Shown in pieces: positions 57,424-64,000 of a stretch of DNA of 64,000 nt. Origin of the DNA: Parnassius smintheus behrii (Eukaryota > Arthropoda > Insecta > Lepidoptera > Papilionidae); NCBI GenBank assembly GCA_036936625.1, contig JAUPFT010000007.1:52598313-52662312 (forward strand), read 5' to 3'. Under the pieces are notes generated by a model. That model searched no databases. It saw only the letters and a program-made list of their open reading frames with translations, and was not told where the DNA came from. The position numbers and the translations under genes were made by a program. The first letter of the stretch is position 1, and the number at the start of each line of letters is the position of its first letter.

Positions 57424-58760
57424 TTCTTCTTCTTCTCAGTCGATACGCTCTTGACAGAGCGGTCGTGGTCGTCACTTGGGTGTTGTGGCACGCTTTACAA
57501 TACGCCTCCACTCCTCCCTAACAGCTGCCTTTCTTGTGCACTCATGCAACGGGACATCCACCGCAGCCCTCACCTGGTCTGTCCATCTCGCGATCTGCCA
57601 CGCGCTCTAGTGCCCTCTACTCTTCCCTGGACCACTAGACGTTCAATCGAGATATCATTACGTCTAGACACGTGACCAAAGAAAGTGAGTATGCGAGCTT
57701 GCACAATAGATGACAGACGTTGCTTGATGCGGAGTTCTTCGAGAATGGACTTATTGGTCCGGAATTCGGTCCAGGACACTCTCAGCATTCTTCTCCAGCA
57801 CCACATCTCGAGAGCGTCTATTCTCTTCTTCTCACTTTCTCGCAGGGTCCATGTTTCCGAAGCGTAGAGGAATATGGGGAACACAAGCGCTCTAACTAAC
57901 CGGGTCTTAGTGGCATTTGTTATGTTACGGTTCCTCCAAAATCTTAGATATTGTAGTCTCTAGCTTCAAGTAGAACGATTTGACATCCTCATTACATGCG
58001 GCACTGGTTGGTGCATAAACCTGTATGATGTTAAAGTTTGCTGGCGATGCCCTTAGTTTGATACTTATTATTCTATCACTAACAGGTTCATACCCCAATA
58101 CGCAGTTCCTTGAACTTTTTGGAACAATGAAAGCGACCCCGTTTCTGCTGTTATCGTCATTCCCAGAGAAGTAAACGACGTTTGTCTCGGTGAGAAAGTG
58201 ACCGTTACCCTTCCAGTGTGTTTCACATAAACCACAGATGTTTATATTGCATCGGCAGAGCTCATCTTCCAGAATTTTCATCTTTCCTGGCTGGAGTAGA
58301 CCACGCACATTCCAAGTTCCTATCTTTTGGGTCTGACGCATCTTCACAGAAGTTCCAGTAGTATGATTTCCGTGGGGTGCCTGGTTTCCTACACCCGCAT
58401 GGCCGGTAGCCAATTTCTCACCATCTGTCCCGGACACATGATGGCGTCGGTTGCTAAGCGGATCGCATGGCCACTTCGTTTTCATATTATTACTACCTTT
58501 CATGACGACTTTCTTGGGAAAAATAGTGCAGTGGTTTCCCCTTGCCTTCTGCACCAGACATTTTAGGAGTACTGTGAAACTCCAAGGCCGCTGTAACCTC
58601 TTCTACCCGGTTGCCCGGATGGGTGTGTAATGGATATACCGCCATTGGTCGGTCGCCAGAACCTCGTCCGTTGTCTAGCAGGGGGCACCACGAGCAGGTG
58701 AGGTTGACAATTGGGGCCGACTAGATGTTATTGTCGTTCTCCCCCTTACCCCCCTTTAAT
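57424..58760 (-). mobile_element. Internally deleted RTE-type retrotransposon
   Basis: Read on the minus strand it starts near 58760 (GGGGGGTAAGGGGGAGAACG) with a 5' leader of about 200 bases, holds the endonuclease start, jumps across the RT, keeps the C-terminus, and ends in a GAA-repeat tail at about 57424-57437. Retention of both ends with loss of the middle is the signature of a non-autonomous derivative. Confidence 0.8.
57472..58554 (-). pseudogene. Endonuclease N-terminus joined to the RT C-terminus of an RTE-type element
   Basis: The 209-codon ORF at 57925-58554 carries the APE-like start: QKIGTWNVRGLLQPGKMKIL, NINICGLCETHWKGNGHF (catalytic Glu), SRNGVAFIVPKSSRNCVL and NFNIIQVYAPTSA. 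It then breaks off at KILEEP. After a junction near 57912 the frame shifts to RNITNATKTRLVRAL, FPIFLYASETWTLRESEKKR, IDALEMWCWRRMLRVSWTEF, RILTFFGHVSRR, and ends AVREEWRRIVKR at a TGA (57472-57474). Missing are the endonuclease GDFN and SDH motifs and all RT motifs including YADD. The sequence differs clearly from the intact RTE at 26.5 kb, so it belongs to another lineage. Confidence 0.85.
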
Positions 58761-58806
58761 TTTATTATGTACTATTAATAAGCTTTATTATGTACTATTA
58801 ATAAAG
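58761..58806. repeat. 23-bp tandem duplication
   Basis: TTTATTATGTACTATTAATA occurs at 58761 and again at 58784, ending AGC and AAG. It lies exactly between the deleted RTE 5' end and the resumed repeat A. Confidence 0.9.
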
Positions 58807-58975
58807 AGAACCGGAGACCCTTTTTGCTGGAAACGAGGCGTTCCATCTTAGTCCTCACGGGTGACGACATATCTGAATTTTGATTCTTTATCAAGAACAG
58901 ATGTAGAAGTCTATGAGCCATAGCATCCACTTAACATTAGATAAGTAGTTCCCTTTATCATATAGAGAAAAAAAA
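58807..58975 (-). repeat. Repeat A, proximal part (right half of a split copy)
   Basis: GAACCGGAGACCCTTTTTGC, TCCATCTTAGTCCTCACGGG, GATGTAGAAGTCTATGAGCC, ATAGCATCCACTTAACATTA. Confidence 0.78.
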
Positions 58976-58997
58976 CACACACACAAAAATACTACAC

Positions 58998-59265
58998 AGT
59001 GAGAGTAACACTGATTTCACAGTGTTTATCGCAGTTAATTTAACTTTTTTGAAATTATTTTTTAATTCTCGGTGTTTCAGGTGCCTTACAGACTAAGGAC
59101 GTCAGTCGGACTGATGTCATAGTGAACCCAGGTTACCTTCAGCTTTTGAAAATTAATTGTTGGTCCGATCTACGCAAAATGAGCACACGATATCTTTAAA
59201 TATTGCAGTGCTATGCTTAGGTTAAGATTTAATTTTTTAAATTATAGGATCACACATGGTAAGTT
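58998..59265 (-). repeat. Penelope-like element 3' fragment with coding tail
   Basis: GTTTATCGCAGTTAATTTAA and TCGGTGTTTCAGGTGCCTTA, then GATGTCATAGTGAACCCAGG and TTACCTTCAGC. At 59165-59260 the minus strand reads CDPII, a stop, then PKHSTAIFKDIVCSFCVDRT, the diverged PLE C-terminus. Confidence 0.7.
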
Positions 59266-59837
59266 TGTTAAATTGTAGTCGTTTAAACCTTAAGGTAAAT
59301 ATAAGCAAGCTAGTTTAAACAATTATATAAGTTTTGATAAGCTACTAATTCTCACAAATGAATACCGATTTCCACCAAGGATTATTTTTGAGGCTGTTGA
59401 AGTTATAAAACTACCCAATTTCAATAAATATGATGACTGCTTGAAATTGCCACATTGTACTGAGCCACTCTTCCTTACTTCTATTAAAAATGTATTTGCG
59501 ACTTACTTTTTATATCCTTTCTATATATTGTTGATAACTAGTAATCTATTATTCCAGTTGAAATTATTAAGTAAAAAATCCACAATAAATCGAATATAAG
59601 ACGATGAAGTTCGTTTGATAAGTAATTGGGGACGCGTGGACTGGATTATGCAGCACGTGACTCGAATGCGGCGGGGAAGTGATAATGTGCAGTGAATCTT
59701 TTAGCACACATTGTGGAGAAAAAAAACTGATATATTTATTCTCCTTAGCCCATAAACAGCAAATGTTAGCATGGACTTCCCCCGTTGGATTTTTCGTAAT
59801 CTTTTTGATAAACAGGCGGATTGACCACCACACGTCT
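59266..59837. other. Unassigned DNA before the minisatellite
   Basis: Nothing recognised. Open frames on both strands at 59567-59870 have no motif. Confidence 0.3.
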
Positions 59838-60255
59838 CCTTGTCTAGGTGATGTCACCTTGTCTAGGTGATGTCGCCTTGTCTAGGTGATGTCGCCTTGT
59901 CTAGGTGATGTCGCCTTGTCTAGGTGATGTCGCCTTGTCTAGGTGATGTCGCCTTGTCTAGGTGATGTCGCCTTGTCTAGGTGATGTCGCCTTGTCTAGG
60001 TGATGTCGCCTTGTCTAGGTGATGTCGCCTTGTCTAGGTGATGTCGCCTTGTCTAGGTGATGTCGCCTTGTCTAGGTGATGTCGCCTTGTCTAGGTGATG
60101 TCGCCTTGTCTAGGTGATGTCGCCTTGTCTAGGTGATGTCGCCTTGTCTAGGTGATGTCGCCTTGTCTAGGTGATGTCGCCTTGTCTAGGTGATGTCGCC
60201 TTGTCTAGGTGATGTCACCTTGTCTAGGTGATGTCGCCTTGTCTAGGTAATGTCG
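59838..60255. repeat. Minisatellite, 22 copies of a 19-bp unit
   Basis: The unit CCTTGTCTAGGTGATGTCG is repeated exactly 22 times (418 bp). Copies 1 and 20 end in TCA instead of TCG, and copy 22 has GGTAATG for GGTGATG. All other copies are identical by eye. The reading frame passes through the unit without meaning: 19 is not a multiple of three. Confidence 0.97.
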
Positions 60256-60311
60256 CCTTTTTGGCCGCAGAGATCGATGTCCGTCTGTCGATTTTTTGGT
60301 TTGGTTTTATC

Positions 60312-60492
60312 ACTTGGTGATAACTGGATGCTGTGATCCATAGACATCTACATTTATTATCGATTAAAAATAAAATGCGTTGTCACACCGAGGACCAAGA
60401 TGTTTCGCTTCCAAGTAAAAAGGGTCTCCGGTTCTCTACACTCACAATATCAGCAGCATTTTACGCTGGTGTTTTGTGACAGCGTGGTTCTA
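60312..60492 (+). repeat. Repeat A, internally shortened
   Basis: GGTGATAACTGGATGCTGTG, CATAGACATCTACATTTATT, GTAAAAAGGGTCTCCGGTTC, CAGCATTTTACGCTGGTGTT. Confidence 0.75.
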
Positions 60493-60748
60493 AGAAATTA
60501 GATTTTTAACACTATTTAATTTCTCAGGCATGACGGTAGAGGTCATAATTCAAAAAACCATCGTAAGCAAATCAGTACGGTAAAAATGAAGTAAAAAAAA
60601 ACTGATAGAATATTATATTTTGGTTGCGAATATGAAATATATAGTAAAAGAAAAGCCAAATAGTCGTAGAAAGGCACAGTAATTAACTTATTCAAATTGT
60701 CCATAGCAAGACCATAGGTAACATAAGAAGCGTAAAAGAACATAATAC

Positions 60749-60820
60749 GTAGTGACAAATGAATTTACAGTCCACCCGATGGTAAGTGGTTATTGCGGTC
60801 CACAGACGTTTCCACGTGGT
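60749..60820 (+). repeat. Repeat A head scrap
   Basis: AGTGACAAATGAATTTACAG, TCCACCCGATGGTAAGTGGT, CGGTCCACAGACG. It stands head-to-tail inverted against the next copy. Confidence 0.7.
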
Positions 60821-60824
60821 GGTT

Positions 60825-61065
60825 TTTACGTGGTACAGCCACGCTGCAGCTATATTATAGTTGTAACACCAATGGGTCGGTTCGACCGGGTCAGGACCAC
60901 GCTCTCACAAAATACCAGCGTAATGCTGCTGTGTTTCGTATGGTACTCGTAAGTGCAGAGAACCGGAGACCCTTTTTACTAGAATTAAAGCATTCCATCT
61001 TAGTCTTCAGAGGTGACAACCCATTTGCATTTTGCTCCACTTACCATCACGTGGACTGTGTGAAT
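60825..61065 (-). repeat. Repeat A, internally shortened
   Basis: TTTTACGTGGTACAGCCACG, GACCACGCTCTCACAAAATA, GAACCGGAGACCCTTTTTAC, TTAGTCTTCAGAGGTGACAA, then TCCACTTACCATCACGTGGA. Confidence 0.8.
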
Positions 61066-61077
61066 GAGCCAAATTCA

Positions 61078-61200
61078 AACGAAGAAGGCCACAGGTATGT
61101 TGTCACCTCTGAGGACTAAGATTTAATGCCTCACAGTCTGTTATTATAAAGGTAACTAAGGGTAATACCCTTCACATTGAAACACAGCAGAGCAAGCACT
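61078..61200 (+). repeat. Module M
   Basis: AACGAAGAAGGCCACAGGTA, TGTTGTCACCTCTGAGGACT, ACAGTCTGTTATTATAAAGG, TTGAAACACAGCAGAGCAAG. Second copy of the module at 24615, again following repeat A. Confidence 0.6.
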
Positions 61201-61239
61201 GCTATTGTTCAACTTTAAATCACTTCTTAGCGTCCGTTA

Positions 61240-61325
61240 ACGTTACCTACAGCCTATTCAACCTCACTGCGGAACATAGGCCGGCCTCCTCCATAGATTG
61301 CCTCATTTGAGAGATGTTTCCCATA
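61240..61325 (-). repeat. SINE B or LINE tail scrap
   Basis: CGTTACCTACAGCCTATTCA, AACATAGGCCGGCCTCCTCC. Too short to decide. Confidence 0.4.
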
Positions 61326-61995
61326 GCTGTCATAGTTGCCACGCTTATCAAGCGAGTTGGTAACGACATCTTTTTTAATTTTAGGCGTTATTAAGAAGAC
61401 GCAGCTCTCCATCTCTTGATTTGTTACCCTCTGTCGCCTCTCACGACACCCGCGGGATGATATGGGGCAGTGGGGCAGTGGATGTTCTCAGGTACACCAC
61501 CACTATACGGTTACAGCAAATCCCTTCTTACCTAGATAAAAAAATTTTGCATGCCTTAAGCGCTCATGCTATATGTCAACTTTTTAAAGTGTTTTTTAAA
61601 TACACGCAAGTTTTCGAAAATAATCTTGTTACAAATTTAATTAAAATTAAATTAGAAGCGCTAGATTATTTAAAAAAAAATTAATGTTGTTAAAAATAAT
61701 CTTGTGCTTGTAATTTTCCGATAATTTTTATTTTCTCTTTTTAAAATTTATGTCTAACTTCAATAAAAAAAATTTGGAAAATATAAAAGTGCTCGACTCA
61801 CAATGCTCATATGATTGTGAAAAAATGTAGACAAAACATTCATAGTAGACAAAAAAATGTACTAAGTATGTTATTATTATTGATATTCAATTTCTTTTTA
61901 TATTGATAATTGAAAAAACTTTCAACAGAATCATCTTAAAACGATCAGAAATCAACTTTAATACCTATTACTTTAGTTTTTAGGTATTTGTACTC
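61326..61995. other. Unassigned AT-rich DNA
   Basis: Nothing recognised. Confidence 0.3.
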
Positions 61996-61999
61996 TGTA

Positions 62000-62928
62000 T
62001 TATGCTGCGGCTACACTAACGAGCAACGCCAATGCCCATAAACGCAACAATTATTGCCTTAAATTTAACGCGATAAAATGAGTGGCTACACTTGAACGGT
62101 CAACTTCGTTTCCCGTTGAATGGCATTAAATTTGCCGTTGAACGGCGTTAAATTTGCCGTTGCTAAATGTTTCGCCCGGGGAAGGACCACGCTCTCACAG
62201 AATACCAGCGTAAAATAGTAGCTTAATGCTACTGTGTTTCGTATGGTGAGTGTAGAGAACTGGAGACTCTTTTTACTGCAAACGAGGCATTCCATCCTAG
62301 TTTCTCACGGGTGACAACGCATCTGCATTTTGATTCGTAATCGAGGATAGATGTAGATGTCTGTGGGCTACAGTATCCACATACCATCAGGTGGACTGTG
62401 TGCTTGTTTGTCACCCTATCCTATAAAATAAAAAAATAAACAAAGAAAAAATGAATACAAAGAAAAAGAAGGTGGTGGATGCTACAAATGCACAGGAAAC
62501 GTACACTGTGAATCTATTAGAAAGACGTCCAATGGTTTAAGCTAAATAATAAGACAAACGTAAATATATTTTAATGAAGTAATAACTAATAAGCCAATCA
62601 TAAATACTGGTCAAGTGCGAATTAGGTACACGTACCTACTCAGGGTTTCGTACCACTGTACACTATGAATTTAGACTTGCAAAAATTGTTTTTTTCTCCT
62701 GCTTATTTTTCTTAGTTTCATACCGTTAATTAAAGTACTTTTGAAGTAATTTTATTTAATTCAATCTCGAAAAGCTTTTACGGCTACCGCCACTCGAGTT
62801 ATCGGCAAACGGGAAACGGCATTGTTAATGCCGTTGAAATTTATCGCGTTAATTCGTGGCCACACCTACATTCAACGTCCATCAAGGCGATAGTTAACGG
62901 CATTTCTCCTTAGTGTGGTCGGGCCATT
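62000..62928. mobile_element. Candidate non-autonomous DNA transposon with inverted ends
   Basis: The left end TGCGGCTACACTAACGAGCA and the right end, read on the other strand, GGCCCGACCACACTAAGGAG are inverted relatives. Inside each end there are matching blocks TTAACGCGATAAA, GGCTACACTT / GGCCACACC and AACGGCATTAA. A 22-bp unit GTTGAATGGCATTAAATTTG is tandemly repeated at 62115-62158. A repeat A copy sits in the middle. The ends are diverged, and the family and target duplication are not resolved. Confidence 0.5.
62170..62425 (-). repeat. Repeat A inside the inverted-end element
   Basis: TCGCCCGGGGAAGGACCACG, CTCTCACAGAATACCAGCGT, TGAGTGTAGAGAACTGGAGA, and GGTGGACTGTGTGCTTGTTT, GTCACCCTATCC. 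The CTCTACCACGTA end is missing. Confidence 0.82.
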
Positions 62929-63805
62929 AGATGAAGAGATTAAAAATAGATTGAGTTGAACAATTGATATTTTCAAAAGTTATCGTGCTTACCCCACCAC
63001 GCGGACTTGATAAATCTACACCATTAGCCACTAAAACCACTGTTTTAATGTAAAAATAGCAATTAATCGACAAAAAAAATAAGTTTAACAATCATTTATC
63101 TTTCTGACAATGTGCTTTTTATATTATTTATACGTTCAATATGATTGTTAGATATGATTTCATGCGACAAAACGTTGGATTCTTAATTTTTAGGCGCTGG
63201 TGGAAACATACCTACGCGCTTTGCGCTTAAGGCATGCAATATAAAAAATATTCGTTTTGACGGGCCAGTTACATTTCTACAAATCTATCTGTGCAAGGAA
63301 CCTCGATCCATCAGACGACCGCCTTGTCAATCGCTCCGAAGCATTTGTCGCGTTCGGCTTAATAAGATGTCACGCATGACGGTCCAGTGTTGCCAATATT
63401 GATGACCAGTCGTTTCTAGCTCCCTTGGAGTTTGTGTAAGTGATGAACTTGTATAAAAACTTCGATAATAGCATATATAGTAGTTGTAGTTAACCTTGAA
63501 TCAAACGGTCGATAAAATTACAGCATAGCGAAAAAAGTACACAATCACATTTAGTTAAATTATTATAAAAAACCATAGTGTCCATCGTTGAATAATCGTT
63601 TTCTTAAAATATGAATTAACAGCTACAGTCTACTATCTTATTTAGGATATTGTCGTTCTGAGTTTACTTTTGCGTCGTAAACGTCGTAAAGAAACCTACA
63701 TGAAATATTTCGTACTAATTGCTCTAAAATAAGAGGTGGATAGAGAACTGTGCCCAACAATGGGACGTTTAAAAGCGGTAACAATCAAAATATAAATATT
63801 ATAAT
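62929..63805. other. Unassigned DNA
   Basis: 63180-63430 is less AT-rich (ACGACCGCCTTGTCAATCGC) but not coding as far as can be seen. A scrap near 63745 (GAACTGTGCCCAACAATGGG) recalls the SINE B tail. Confidence 0.3.
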
Positions 63806-64000
63806 AAGCTAGCGATCAGCCCCGGCGTCGGACGTGTGATTTCTGGATCTCGACATTAATGCCACCTACCGGATTCAATTGTGAATCTAAACCATTCTCG
63901 AATCAACTTAATTACACATACAAAATTTCATCAAAATCGGCCTAACAGTTTAGTAAGAGTTCAGAGACAAAGAAGGTACGTGAGGGCTAGGTATACGGTC
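63806..64000 (+). repeat. Repeat F, cut by the window edge
   Basis: AATAAGCTAGCGATCAGCCC, TTTCTGGATCTCGACATTAA, TGCCACCTACCGGATTCAAT, CAAAATTTCATCAAAATCGG. It matches 15705-15865 and runs on past the window. Confidence 0.65.

Noticed and set aside
59838..60255. CRISPR array
   Set aside because: The 19-bp units are directly contiguous with no spacers, and the sequence is eukaryotic.
62060..62080. PLE terminal scrap (AACGCGATAAAAT) inside the inverted-end element
   Set aside because: The same short word is part of that element's own inverted blocks (TTAACGCGATAAA on both sides), and no other PLE landmark is nearby.

Overview
The window looks like a gene-poor, transposon-rich stretch of a lepidopteran (butterfly or moth) nuclear genome. 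The evidence is AT-rich composition, AC/AT microsatellites, tRNA-derived SINEs of lepidopteran type, and remnants of non-LTR retrotransposons, a Penelope-like element (PLE), piggyBac and mariner. I found no bacterial, phage or organellar genes and no convincing host protein-coding exon. Species cannot be told from the sequence alone.

Layout. 1-2.8 kb: a 5'-truncated LINE with a (TTCTA)n tail, then smaller LINE scraps. 2.9-5.6 kb: a broken piggyBac transposase beside a PLE remnant. 5.9-13.3 kb: repeat A, SINE B and repeat C copies, a GC-rich block (7.4-7.65 kb), a LINE C-terminus, and a 255-bp fold-back PLE insertion with a perfect 13-bp target duplication. 13.3-14.2 kb: the best PLE copy, with a GIY-YIG endonuclease domain, inverted ends and a 12-bp target duplication. 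14.2-26.3 kb: mostly unassigned DNA with scattered repeats and microsatellites. 26.4-29.7 kb: the only long intact reading frame, a 1040-aa RTE-type endonuclease/reverse transcriptase. 30-43 kb: three tRNA-derived SINE families, repeat A copies, RT fragments and Helitron-like scraps. 44.0-45.3 kb: an end-complete but broken mariner. 46-54 kb: a minus-strand LINE, a SINE B/repeat A cluster, perfect palindromes and a PLE scrap. 57.4-58.8 kb: an internally deleted RTE-type element. 59.8-60.3 kb: 22 copies of a 19-bp minisatellite. 62.0-62.9 kb: a candidate non-autonomous DNA transposon split by repeat A.

Names used here. Repeat A: about 300-330 bp, more than 20 copies, head motif GGGTGACAAACGAGCACACA, other end CTCTACCACGTA. 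SINE B: tRNA-derived, head GTGGTAGCTCAGATGG, tail near CCCAGCAGTGGGACGTATAT. Repeat C: shares a head with A, then a core with GCCGGCCTTTTAAAAAGGAG. SINE D and SINE E: two other tRNA-derived families. Repeats F and G: lepidopteran-type interspersed repeats with two copies each here. Module M: a short module following repeat A at two places. These labels are mine; family names from databases could not be checked.

The genes do not form a pathway. The functional content is selfish-element machinery: RT plus APE endonuclease (RTE), RT thumb plus GIY-YIG (PLE), DDE transposases (piggyBac, mariner). The non-autonomous families probably moved using enzymes of this kind. Nesting gives a relative order: a Helitron-like repeat was hit by the 9.1-kb PLE insertion, repeat A was apparently split by the deleted RTE, and a MITE-like element was split by repeat A.
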